Positions 52,059-60,899 of a stretch of 64,000 nucleotides of DNA are shown here, one piece after another. The stretch comes from Erwinia sp. SLM-02 (GTDB taxonomy: Bacteria > Pseudomonadota > Gammaproteobacteria > Enterobacterales > Enterobacteriaceae), in assembly GCF_037450285.1 (NCBI RefSeq), contig NZ_JAQISN010000002.1:372001-436000 (forward strand). The letters run 5' to 3'. The translations under genes and the position numbers were made by a program. How positions within the stretch are numbered: position 1 is the stretch's first letter; each line of letters starts with the position of its first letter. The notes under the pieces were generated by a model. The model did no database searches, was not told the origin of the DNA, and saw only the letters and a program-made list of their open reading frames with translations.

Positions 52059-54281
52059 TCAGAAACGGAACTCCCCACCGAACACCCATGTACGACCACG
52101 CGCAGTCGTATTCACCGACACGCCCTCGGCCGCCGTGCTCAAATCCTGGTTCATGCGGTTCAGTGCTTCCGCATAATCCCTGTTCTGCACGTTCTGCACC
52201 GTCAGGCGCAGCTGCAAATTATCGGTTACCTGATAGCTGCTGTAGAGATCGATAATCGTTGGGATCTTCGGCATGCTGTGCTTAGTCACTACGGTAGCAT
52301 CTTCTGAATTCCACCAGTCAGGATCGAGGCGCTTCGACCTGCCGGTATATTTAATCAGGCTACCGATAGTCAGCTTCTCATCCAGCAGGCGCACCCCCAG
52401 ATCGGCGGTAATATAGCGGCGCGGCAGATCGGCCAGATCGTCGTAAGCAAACAGATTTGAGGTACTGGCAATCGAGGTCGGCTGGTTGGTGTACTGCTCG
52501 CTGTAGGACAGATTCAGATAGGCGAGGCCCGCATCATAGTTCGCCTCCAGCTCGTAGCCCCGCGACTGCACCGGCGAGAGTGAATTAACGTAGACGTTGG
52601 CGTTAAAACCGGCCTCTGAATTATCAATATCCTTGCACAGCGAACCGTCGTAGCACAGGAAGAACGTTTCGCTGGTGATGTAGTCTTTGGTGCGGGTCTG
52701 ATAAACCAGCGCCTTCAGCATCAGCTTATCTTTCTCCACCACCAGCCCTTCCAGATTCACGTTGGTCCCCAGCTGCCAGGTCTCCGCTTTTTCCGGCTTG
52801 AGGAACGGGTTCATTGACGCGCCGCCCTCGTTAGCAAAGAACACTTCCTGCACGTTTGGCGCGCGGGACGAGTGGCTGTAACTGACAAACGGCTGCAGCC
52901 ACGGCGTGACCTGAGCAGAGAGCATGACCGACGGGTTGAAGGCTTTATCGTCAAGATCCAGCTCCGACTCGCCCTGCGGGAAGCATTTTTCATTATCGGC
53001 GCAGGCAGGCTTGCGGCCATTAACCTTGCTGCGGGTGTAGTTCAGGTTCAGATCGAGCTGGTAGATGTCTTTGTTGATCGTCAGTCCGGTATAGAGCGAC
53101 TCGATCTTCTGTTTACCGGCCGGGGCAAACGCATTGCGATCGGTGTCATTCCACTGCTTAAACTGGCGGGTGTAATCGGTTTTCATCACCTTGCTGCCCA
53201 GCAGGAAGGTGAAATCATAATCATCCAGCGAGAAGCGGCTGGTGTTACTTAAATCTACCGCGTTGGACTTATTGGTGCTGGAAGAGCTGCGGAAATTAGA
53301 AAACGCATTCGGTACGAAGTTCTGGTTGGAACGGCTGCTGCTGAGCAACAGGTTCACACCCACCAGCTCGGAGAGCGGATTAAACTTATAGCGCAGCGAG
53401 TAGTCGTCGCTGGTGATATCACGGCGGGTGAAGGTGTTGCTGTAGTTGCGCCCGTTAAACTCAAACTTGTTGTAGCGGTCCGGGCTGAAATCCAGCTTGT
53501 ACAGCTGCGACTGTGGGTTCTGCTTCATAAAGTCGGTGTCGTCACCGATAAAGTCTCTGCTGCTCTCCCCCGCGCCGTTTTTATAGGTGGCATAGGTGGT
53601 GGTGCCACTCATCCCCACCAGCGCGCCGAGCTGGCCGCCGTTACCGAACTCTTCAGTCTTGCCGGCTACCGACACCATGCCGCTGCGGCCCATACCGTTA
53701 TCGCCCACTGAGAAGCGGCTCAGCACGCCCACCTGACGGCCTTCCTGCACCACATCGTCCACGCCGATAGTGCGGATGCCGGCGCTGCCCATCAGGGCGT
53801 TAACCCCCTGCGAACCGGCGCTGTTGCCGCGAGTGATATCAATCCCGGCAATAAAGTTAGGGTCGATCAGCACGGAGGCGGCACTGTTGCTGCCGCCGTG
53901 ATAGTTGGTCGGTGCCATGCCGTAAAAGGTCTGCGTCACGCCATCAACCATGGTGTTAACGCGCCCCAGCCCGCTCATCCCACGAATGTTAACGCTCACC
54001 CCGCTCTGCAGCGGATCAAGCTGGGTGAAGGTGCCGGGAATACCGCGCAGGGTATTGTCCAGGCTTTGCAGCTTTTTATCGGCCGACCGCGAGCTGACCG
54101 CGCCGGGGGTGGAGAAGGTTTCGGCCGATGACCCCACATCATCGGCCTGCTTTTTATGATTGCTGTCCGACACGCTGAGCGTGGAGAAGACGGTGCTTCC
54201 CTTTTCCCCTTCGGCGGTGGCAACGGCAGGTATAACAAGGCAACTGGCTAACGCGAGGTTAGCAAAAGAGTAATATTTCAA
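52059..54281 (-). CDS. TonB-dependent outer-membrane receptor, probable heme/hemoprotein type
   Basis: The 740-residue receptor has a signal peptide (AVATA then EGEKG), a plug domain (LQSLDNTLRGIPGTFTQLDP, VNIRGMSGLGRVNTMVDGV) and a 22-strand barrel ending in phenylalanine (VFGGEFRF). The barrel carries SRAPNVQEVFF and NPFLKPEKAETW, close to the FRAP and NPxL segments of heme receptors. No classical TonB box is certain; STLSVSD near the mature N-terminus is a candidate. Its start overlaps the peptidase stop (ATGA), so it is the last gene of a coupled chaN-tonB-peptidase-receptor operon. Ligand assignment is inference. Confidence 0.85.
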   Translation of the reverse strand: MKYYSFANLALASCLVIPAVATAEGEKGSTVFSTLSVSDSNHKKQADDVGSSAETFSTPGAVSSRSADKKLQSLDNTLRGIPGTFTQLDPLQSGVSVNIRGMSGLGRVNTMVDGVTQTFYGMAPTNYHGGSNSAASVLIDPNFIAGIDITRGNSAGSQGVNALMGSAGIRTIGVDDVVQEGRQVGVLSRFSVGDNGMGRSGMVSVAGKTEEFGNGGQLGALVGMSGTTTYATYKNGAGESSRDFIGDDTDFMKQNPQSQLYKLDFSPDRYNKFEFNGRNYSNTFTRRDITSDDYSLRYKFNPLSELVGVNLLLSSSRSNQNFVPNAFSNFRSSSSTNKSNAVDLSNTSRFSLDDYDFTFLLGSKVMKTDYTRQFKQWNDTDRNAFAPAGKQKIESLYTGLTINKDIYQLDLNLNYTRSKVNGRKPACADNEKCFPQGESELDLDDKAFNPSVMLSAQVTPWLQPFVSYSHSSRAPNVQEVFFANEGGASMNPFLKPEKAETWQLGTNVNLEGLVVEKDKLMLKALVYQTRTKDYITSETFFLCYDGSLCKDIDNSEAGFNANVYVNSLSPVQSRGYELEANYDAGLAYLNLSYSEQYTNQPTSIASTSNLFAYDDLADLPRRYITADLGVRLLDEKLTIGSLIKYTGRSKRLDPDWWNSEDATVVTKHSMPKIPTIIDLYSSYQVTDNLQLRLTVQNVQNRDYAEALNRMNQDLSTAAEGVSVNTTARGRTWVFGGEFRF

Positions 54282-56398
54282 CGCGGTGCTCCTGGTGTCT
54301 GGCTATTTTTGTTATCAAGGTGAATCAAGAAACTGAATGCCTGCGCGGAGTCTTCAAGGCGGGAGTAGCGCCCTGCGTGGCCGCCGTGGCCCGCCTGCAT
54401 ATTGGTGGTCAGCAGGATTTTTGAGGCAGGATGGCGATTAACGGTGCGCAGGCGCGCGACGTATTTGGCGGCTTCCCAGTAGGGAACGCGCGAGTCGTAC
54501 AGCCCGCTGGTCACCAGCATATTCGGATAGGCGCGAGGGCTGAGGTTATCGTAAGGGCTCCAGGCCTTGATCTGCCGGTAAGCGAGCGGATCGTTAGGAT
54601 TACCCCACTCCTCATATTCCTGCTGAGTGAGCGGCAGCGTCTTGTCCAGCATGCTGTTCAGCACGTCGACAAACGGCACCTGCAGCACCACCGCCTTAAA
54701 CAGATCCGGCGCCTGGTTTACCGCTGCGGCCAGCAGCAGGCCTCCGGCGCTGCCGCCCATGCCGTAAAGCCGCTCGGGGCTGCCGTAGCCCTGCTTAACC
54801 AGCCCACGGGAGGCGTCGATAAAGTCATTGAAGCTGTTCGGCTTATGCTCTTTTTTACCGTTGAGATACCAGTTAACTCCCTTCTCGCCGCCGCCGCGCA
54901 CGTGAACCAGTGCGAAGACAAACCCGCGATCCAACAGGCTGACGCGCGGCGCACTGAAGGCCGCATCCAGACTGATGCCGTAGGCACCGTAGCCGTAGGT
55001 CAGCAGCGGATTTTCCCCTTTACGGAACAGATCCTTGCGATAAACCAGCGACACCGGGATCGATTCGCCGTCGCGCGCGGGCAGGTTAACAAACTCGCTG
55101 CGGTACAGGCTTAAATCAACGCCCGGCACCTGTTTCTGATGGACCAGCCGCTGCTGGCCGTCGTTGAGATCCCACTGGTAATAGCCCAGCGGCTTATCCA
55201 GCGAGGAGTAGAGGTAGTTGAAAGTGGTGGCTGCCGCATCGCCGTTGCTGCCGGGGCGCGCCATATAGCTGTTATCGGGGAAGGTCAGATCATGCCACTG
55301 CCCGTCGGCCAGGGTCAGTCTGGCAAAATGGGTCTGCCCGTCGCTGCGCCGGGCAATTACCAGCCAGCGGTCGAAGAGGAAGAAGTTCTCCAGTTCGCGG
55401 TCCGGCTGGGGTGCCACAACGGTATGCCATTTCTCCTCAGGGTAGCCGAAAGCGTAAAGGCCAAAGTTCTTATCCCAGATGTTACTGCGCGCGTAGAACT
55501 GGCCCTTGTTGTGGTCAACGTAATACTCCTGCCCTTTCACTCTGGCGCGGATGGTCTTCGGTTCGGCCTGCGGAACGCTAAGCGACAGCACCCGGGCTTC
55601 CGACGTGTCGTTGCCGCTCAGGGTGATAATCAGATATTCGCCGGAAGACGAACGTGAAATACCGGTGTAGAGACTGTCATCGTCTTCCTGGTAGACCTGA
55701 CGATCCGGCGCACCGGAGCCGAGCATATGCTGCATCACCCGATACGGCGTCAGCGTCTGAGGGTGGTTCAGCACGTAAAAAATCGCGCTGCCGTCGCGGC
55801 TGAAGACCATATCGCCGGAGGTCTCTGCAAGGGTATCAGGCAGCCAGCGCTGCTGCTGCATATCCAGAATCGCAATTTGGTTCTGCCCCTCGCCGCGCGT
55901 GTCTTCGGCGATAGCGAGATAGCGGTTATCTTCGCTGACGGCATAGCGAGAGATGGCGTAATACGCATGTCCCTGGCTGCGCTGGTTCGCGTCTACCACC
56001 GGCTGCCACTCGCCGTCGCCCTGCTTACGCATCAGCAGCGGGTAATCGGCTCCCTCAGGGAAACGGCTCTGATAGGTGTAACCGTGGTTCTGCCAGGGCT
56101 GGGAGTAGTTATCCTGCGCCTGCCGTGCGCTCATCTCTTTGTAGAGCTGGCGGGTCAGCGGCTGCCACGCTTTGCCGATTGCGGCGGTGTACTGGTTTTC
56201 AGCGTTGAGGTAATCCAGCACCGCTTTATTTTTTCGCGTGGTGTCGCGCAGCCAGTGGTAATTATCCTGGCGACTGTCGTCGTGCGTCACATCGGTAAAC
56301 GGTTTGCTTTGTGCAACCGGCGCAGCCGGCTGATTTTCGGCAATAGCTACGTGTGCGATCGACAGGACGCCGATCGCCAGACCCCAAAGGCGATTCAT
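54278..56398 (-). CDS. Exported oligopeptidase-B-like S9 peptidase
   Basis: The 706-residue prolyl-oligopeptidase-family enzyme matches oligopeptidase B: seven-bladed propeller (about 70-440), then the hydrolase domain with RGGGEKGVNW, GGSAGG (catalytic Ser550), SGLYDSRVPYWE (Asp) and GHGGHAGR (His). Unlike cytosolic PtrB it has a clear signal peptide (GLAIGVLSIAHVAIAENQ). It sits between tonB (18 bases) and the receptor (4-base overlap), so a periplasmic role tied to the receptor ligand is likely. Confidence 0.88.
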   Translation of the reverse strand: MNRLWGLAIGVLSIAHVAIAENQPAAPVAQSKPFTDVTHDDSRQDNYHWLRDTTRKNKAVLDYLNAENQYTAAIGKAWQPLTRQLYKEMSARQAQDNYSQPWQNHGYTYQSRFPEGADYPLLMRKQGDGEWQPVVDANQRSQGHAYYAISRYAVSEDNRYLAIAEDTRGEGQNQIAILDMQQQRWLPDTLAETSGDMVFSRDGSAIFYVLNHPQTLTPYRVMQHMLGSGAPDRQVYQEDDDSLYTGISRSSSGEYLIITLSGNDTSEARVLSLSVPQAEPKTIRARVKGQEYYVDHNKGQFYARSNIWDKNFGLYAFGYPEEKWHTVVAPQPDRELENFFLFDRWLVIARRSDGQTHFARLTLADGQWHDLTFPDNSYMARPGSNGDAAATTFNYLYSSLDKPLGYYQWDLNDGQQRLVHQKQVPGVDLSLYRSEFVNLPARDGESIPVSLVYRKDLFRKGENPLLTYGYGAYGISLDAAFSAPRVSLLDRGFVFALVHVRGGGEKGVNWYLNGKKEHKPNSFNDFIDASRGLVKQGYGSPERLYGMGGSAGGLLLAAAVNQAPDLFKAVVLQVPFVDVLNSMLDKTLPLTQQEYEEWGNPNDPLAYRQIKAWSPYDNLSPRAYPNMLVTSGLYDSRVPYWEAAKYVARLRTVNRHPASKILLTTNMQAGHGGHAGRYSRLEDSAQAFSFLIHLDNKNSQTPGAPR

Positions 56399-56416
56399 TT
56401 TTTAACAGACTCTCAA

Positions 56417-57217
56417 TCAGTTTTTATTTTTTAAGGAAAAACTTATCGGCATGGTTACCGTATACCTTCCTGCCACCAGCAGTTCGGCGGGCGGCGGCGG
56501 CAGCGGACTGGCGCGCTCCAGCATTGCCAGCGCCTCGCGGTCGAGGGCAATGGTGCCGGAAGAGCGGTCCAGCCTGCTGCCGCTAATCTCGCCACCGGCG
56601 CTGACGGTAAAGGTCACCGTTGCCACCCCTTCCCGCTCGCGGCGGCGTGCCTCGGTCGGGAACTGCTTCACCCGGTTGAGTATGCCCATAGCCAGCCCCT
56701 CCCAGCTCAGCCGCACCCGGTCCATCTGTTCGGAATTACTCTCCACCGGCGCAGCGGTTCTGGCCGCCGGCTTCTGGGAAGGCAGCGGCGCAGCCCGGCT
56801 GTTCAGGGTAGCGTTACCCTCTACCGCCTGCTGGTTCAGCCGATTTTCTTTATGCACGTTCTGCTTTTTCACCGGCTTCGGTAGCGGTGTTTTCGGTTTT
56901 TTCAGCGCCAGTTCGCCGTCATCGGCGGTCACCGCGCGATGCGTTTCCGTCTTCTCCGGGGTCACCTGCGCGCGGGAGGCCTCAACCCGTCGCTGCTGGT
57001 TAACACCAATCGGCATATCCAGCGGCACCTTTTCGGTTTGAACTTCCGGCGCAAACTCCAGCATCACCGCAGGGGGAGAGTTAACGGTGACGTGCTGCTT
57101 TTCGAAGGTGACGATCGCCAGCAGGGCAATAATGCCGTGTGCCGCCATGCTGAGCAGCGTTCCCCGCCCCCACGGCTGCGGAACCTGCCGGGCTTCGCTG
57201 TGGAACATCGTACTCAT
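56417..57217 (-). CDS. TonB-family energy transducer
   Basis: The 266-residue protein has a short cytoplasmic start, one membrane helix (about 20-38) with the S23-xxx-H27 pair corresponding to TonB Ser16/His20, a Pro/Lys-rich periplasmic spacer (KKPKTPLPKPVKK), and a C-terminal TonB domain (about 175-266; GILNRVKQFPTEARRREREG, YTVTMPISFSL). It is a dedicated, HasB-like TonB rather than the housekeeping copy, judged by context. Its ATG overlaps the chaN stop (TAATG). Confidence 0.9.
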   Translation of the reverse strand: MSTMFHSEARQVPQPWGRGTLLSMAAHGIIALLAIVTFEKQHVTVNSPPAVMLEFAPEVQTEKVPLDMPIGVNQQRRVEASRAQVTPEKTETHRAVTADDGELALKKPKTPLPKPVKKQNVHKENRLNQQAVEGNATLNSRAAPLPSQKPAARTAAPVESNSEQMDRVRLSWEGLAMGILNRVKQFPTEARRREREGVATVTFTVSAGGEISGSRLDRSSGTIALDREALAMLERASPLPPPPAELLVAGRYTVTMPISFSLKNKN

Positions 57218-58092
57218 TACTGACCCGACGCCGGGATATACCAGACATAGTCAGCCTGATCGGGCGTTACTTCGGTGCCGCTGGCCGCCAGAATCAGCAC
57301 CTGCGGGCGCGGTGCGTTGAGATCCTGCAAATGCAGCGGCACGCCAAGACTTTTCGCCGCGTGGTAGCCACCGGCAATCAGCAGCGCCGGGCGCGACGCA
57401 TTCATCAGCTGCTGCGCCATAAAGCGGTCGCGATTCTGCTGAACCGACAGCATCGATTTCAGCTGCTCCGGCGCCATTTTTCCGCCGTGCATGGCCATAA
57501 TCACCGAAGCCAGCGTATTACGGACTTCGGGCTGAGACGCGTGCTCACCGGCCGGGAACTGCGGATCGGCATAGAATGCCTCAACCTGCGAACGGCTGAG
57601 GTTAGCGGCCAGCAGCGGAGCCTGACCGTGCAGCGCGGACATCACCACGCCGCGATAAAGCGGCCACGGCCAGCCGGTGCGCCACTGCAGCAGCTCCTGA
57701 ATGCGCTGCTCGCGAATATACGGATCGGATTTCAGTCCTTTCTGCAGCTCGCTGACCGCAGCCTGCTGGTCGTTATTGATCATCTCCATCAGCACGCTGC
57801 CCTGCGGGCGCTTCTTTGCCAGCTGCTCAATCAACCACTGTTCGGCCTGGTGATGCCGCGCGTCGCTGTGCTCTTCGCCAACGATCACCATTTGCGCCGT
57901 GCTGAGCGCATCCAGCAGCGCCTGCGGCGTCAGTGTACGCGAGGTATCCAGCGCCTTAATCGTTGAGGCTGACGCAAACTCAGAAACAGACGCCGCCTGC
58001 GGCGAAGCCGTTTTAGGCTGCTGGCAGGCGGTCACTAATGAGGCAAGAGAGAGCAGCAGCACGCTAGCGGCTAATTTTGTTTTCATCATCAT
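57217..58092 (-). CDS. ChaN/PhuW-family iron-regulated lipoprotein
   Basis: About 291 residues with a lipoprotein signal peptide ending LVTAC (Cys23) and the ChaN domain: IVGEEHSDARHHQ, LMEMINNDQQ and GGYHAAKSLGVPLHL. ChaN proteins bind heme and are encoded with heme receptors. Three successive ATG codons occur at 58092-58084; 58092 is used. The frame is open to an ATG at 58164, but that lies 10 bases from the Fur box and leaves no room for a leader. It is the first gene of the operon. Confidence 0.85.
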   Translation of the reverse strand: MMMKTKLAASVLLLSLASLVTACQQPKTASPQAASVSEFASASTIKALDTSRTLTPQALLDALSTAQMVIVGEEHSDARHHQAEQWLIEQLAKKRPQGSVLMEMINNDQQAAVSELQKGLKSDPYIREQRIQELLQWRTGWPWPLYRGVVMSALHGQAPLLAANLSRSQVEAFYADPQFPAGEHASQPEVRNTLASVIMAMHGGKMAPEQLKSMLSVQQNRDRFMAQQLMNASRPALLIAGGYHAAKSLGVPLHLQDLNAPRPQVLILAASGTEVTPDQADYVWYIPASGQ

Positions 58093-58174
58093 TGATATAA
58101 CGTTGTGCCAGTCTTCTTCGCGAAGACTCCCCAGAAAAGCCACGGCGCGGCGAAAATGAGACATTATTCTTTTT

Positions 58175-58193
58175 GATAATGAATATCAATATT
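58175..58193. promoter_or_regulatory. Fur box of the chaN-tonB-peptidase-receptor operon
   Basis: GATAATGAATATCAATATT matches 15 of 19 positions of the Fur consensus GATAATGATAATCATTATC, and further partial repeats (ACTATCATTCTTATTAC) follow at once. It lies about 83 bases before the chosen chaN start on the minus strand. Confidence 0.8.
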
Positions 58194-58295
58194 ACTATCA
58201 TTCTTATTACTAATTTTTAGCGTTTGCCTGCAAAAAATTAGCATCAGTGCTAGCAATGATGATTACAGGAAGGGTCTCGCGGGTGACGTCGGGGT

Positions 58296-60896
58296 TCAGA
58301 CGGTGGCGTTTTTCCGGTTGCTCACCCGCCAGCCGTGCTGACGCTGCTGCAAAAGCTGCTGATGGTGATACTGCAGATCGGCCAGCGAGAGCTGCTCTAC
58401 CGCCTCCGCCGTCAGCGCAGGGGCCGGATCCTGCTGCTGCAGCCACCGCTCGCGGCTGGCCGTCAGCGGATCGTCAGTATGGGGATTGAGTGAATCCAGC
58501 AGAACCCGACGATGTTCCGCCAGCTGCTCCGCCGTAATGGTTGAAAGTGATGTCGCCATCCGCTGTAAAAATGCCTCAATCGCCTGCCACAGCTCATCAT
58601 GTCCGAGCGCTGGCGACTGCAGACAGAACAGAATCCCCGACTGCCCGGCCACCTGCCATAACCGGCAGCTGACCACGTAACCGATATTCTGCTCCACTCT
58701 GAGCTGCTGGAAAAACGCGGGCTGGAAGATCAGCGCCAGGCATCGCCACGCGGCCACGGCCTGCGGGGTCATCGCGGTTATCGGGCAGAACAGCACGACG
58801 GCGGCATCCCGGCTGTCGGTGGCAACGGTATATTCCCGCTGCGGTAGAGGCAGCGTGCGCGGTGCCTCAGCCGGCGGATTAACCGCGCCGGGGAAGCGCG
58901 AAAGCTGCATGCCGATGTGCTGATGCAGATCGCGACTGCCGCCATACAGGCTCGCCTGCCAGGGCATGGCGGGCAGCGGCGATGCGGGCAGCGAACGGCT
59001 GTCGTTCTGCCACAGCGACGGCAGGGCGGCAATCAACGCACGCGCGGCAATATCGCCCTGCTGTGCGCGCTGCTGCCGCTGATATTCCCGCTCACCCTGC
59101 GCAATCGCTGCGGCGGGCAACGCGGCCAGCCGCGCCGTCAGCGAGGAAAGCGTCCCCGTCATCAGCTCGGGAGAGCCGCTCAGCTGGATCAGCCACAGCC
59201 CCTGATAACACTTTATCGTCAGCTCACCGCCGCCGTGGGCGCAGCTCCCGGCCAGCGCCCGCAGCGCGGCCTGCATAATCTGTCCCCAGGGCAGCGGCAC
59301 CGCTGCCGCCGGGCTGAGCAGCAGCACCGCCTGCCCGCCATCGGGATCGTGATGCGGCAGCGGCAGCGCAGCGGCAGGGCTTTCAGCAGCGATTAGCGGC
59401 TGCGGGTGCGGGAAGAAATTCAGCACGGGCATAACAGCGGGCAGTGCTGGCTTATCGAACCGACGCGCCGCCAGAGGCAGGCTGAATCCCTGCCCGGTGA
59501 TTTGTTTATCGCCTGGACCTCGTGACTCAGTTCCCTGCTCGCCGCTGCGCAGCCGGGTCAGATTTTCCGCTACCAGCTGCGCCAGAAGCGGCTGCCAGCG
59601 CAGCGGCCACGCTTCCGGCGGCGCAAAGCCAAACGCCCGCTCGCGTAGCCGGTCCATCACCGGCAGCCGGTTAAACTCCCGCACCGCCAGCGCCGCATAG
59701 TGCTGGAGCTGCCCGTCGCTCAGCCCCGCCAGCCGCCGCAGCCAGTGATGCAACAGCCCTTCCGCCACTGCCGCGTGCTGCGGTTCGACCAGCGTCAGCT
59801 CAATGCTCAGCACCTGCTGCTCCGCGCTGATGTAGGGCCGCAGCACGCGCAGTTCGTCGCACAGCCCTTCGGCCCGCAGCGCGGCCATCAGGCTGCCTTC
59901 GGCCTCATCGCACAGCAGCTGGCGCAGCAGGGTCAGCTCCTCGCTGAAGTCCCCACTCAGCAGGAAGGAGAGCCGCAGCCGTTCGCCGTCCGGGCGCTGC
60001 AAGACATAGTCCCGCTGCACTGTCAGTTCCAGCAGCGGAATGCGAACGTTTGAAATTTGCGCGGGTAAAGCGGTCGTTGATGGCACCGTCTGGCTCCGCG
60101 GCATCGGCGGCGAATCGGTCTGAACGGGCTGTGAAGATAGCGCGGGTAACGAGGTCGCTGGCAGCGGAACAGGTCGTGATGCAGTATGCGGCAGCGGAGC
60201 CGGAGATGGCGATGATGCCGCAGTCTGTTCCGATGATATCTCCGCCAGAGCTTCATCCGCAAAACGCAGCCCGGCCCGTTCCGCCAGCCGCCACAGCTCA
60301 TCAGCAGACTGCGGGCCATGGAGCCACAGCGTGGTATTCGCGCCGTGATAAGCCCGCCGGTGAAAGTGCCGCAGCGCCTCGCGCAGCGCCACCGGGTCCG
60401 TGCCGAAATGCACCTCGTCCCCGACATGGAACCGCTGCCACGGATGGGCAGCAAATGCCGCGCTCAGCGCCGCGTCCGCCAGCGTGTCCTGATGGCCGCT
60501 CAGCAGACGATACTCCGCATCAATCGCCGCCGTTTCCTGGCGGATGGCGCTTTCCGCCAGCAGCGGGGCCACCAGCATATCGGTCAGCCGCGAAAGCCCG
60601 TTCGCCAGCAGCGCAGGCGGGCACTCAAAGAAGAAGGCCGTGCTGTCAGCCAGGGTGGTGGCATTCAGCCGCCCGCCCTGCGCCTGCATCCACATCATCA
60701 GGCGCTCGTCATCCTGAAAAGCGGCGCTACCGGCAAACAGCACGTGCTCCAGCAGATGGGCCAGCCCGGGCCAGGCAGCGGGCTCGTGCAGGCTGCCAAC
60801 GCCAACCTGAACCAGCGCCGAGGCGCAGCGGGCCTGCGAGTCCGTAATAATGCGGACCTGAAGACCATTGCTGAGCTGGCGCGGGTGAACCGTCAT
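58296..60896 (-). CDS. pqqF: PQQ operon M16 metalloprotease PqqF
   Basis: The 866-residue protein is a pitrilysin-family (M16) peptidase thought to trim the PqqA peptide during pyrroloquinoline quinone synthesis. The inverted zinc motif H47-LLE-H51 is intact, with a likely third ligand at E128. It is longer than the roughly 760 residues usual for PqqF because of a Pro/Ser/Thr-rich linker at about 221-281. It starts 3 bases after pqqE ends and is the last pqq gene. Confidence 0.9.
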   Translation of the reverse strand: MTVHPRQLSNGLQVRIITDSQARCASALVQVGVGSLHEPAAWPGLAHLLEHVLFAGSAAFQDDERLMMWMQAQGGRLNATTLADSTAFFFECPPALLANGLSRLTDMLVAPLLAESAIRQETAAIDAEYRLLSGHQDTLADAALSAAFAAHPWQRFHVGDEVHFGTDPVALREALRHFHRRAYHGANTTLWLHGPQSADELWRLAERAGLRFADEALAEISSEQTAASSPSPAPLPHTASRPVPLPATSLPALSSQPVQTDSPPMPRSQTVPSTTALPAQISNVRIPLLELTVQRDYVLQRPDGERLRLSFLLSGDFSEELTLLRQLLCDEAEGSLMAALRAEGLCDELRVLRPYISAEQQVLSIELTLVEPQHAAVAEGLLHHWLRRLAGLSDGQLQHYAALAVREFNRLPVMDRLRERAFGFAPPEAWPLRWQPLLAQLVAENLTRLRSGEQGTESRGPGDKQITGQGFSLPLAARRFDKPALPAVMPVLNFFPHPQPLIAAESPAAALPLPHHDPDGGQAVLLLSPAAAVPLPWGQIMQAALRALAGSCAHGGGELTIKCYQGLWLIQLSGSPELMTGTLSSLTARLAALPAAAIAQGEREYQRQQRAQQGDIAARALIAALPSLWQNDSRSLPASPLPAMPWQASLYGGSRDLHQHIGMQLSRFPGAVNPPAEAPRTLPLPQREYTVATDSRDAAVVLFCPITAMTPQAVAAWRCLALIFQPAFFQQLRVEQNIGYVVSCRLWQVAGQSGILFCLQSPALGHDELWQAIEAFLQRMATSLSTITAEQLAEHRRVLLDSLNPHTDDPLTASRERWLQQQDPAPALTAEAVEQLSLADLQYHHQQLLQQRQHGWRVSNRKNATV

Positions 60897-60899
60897 CGG

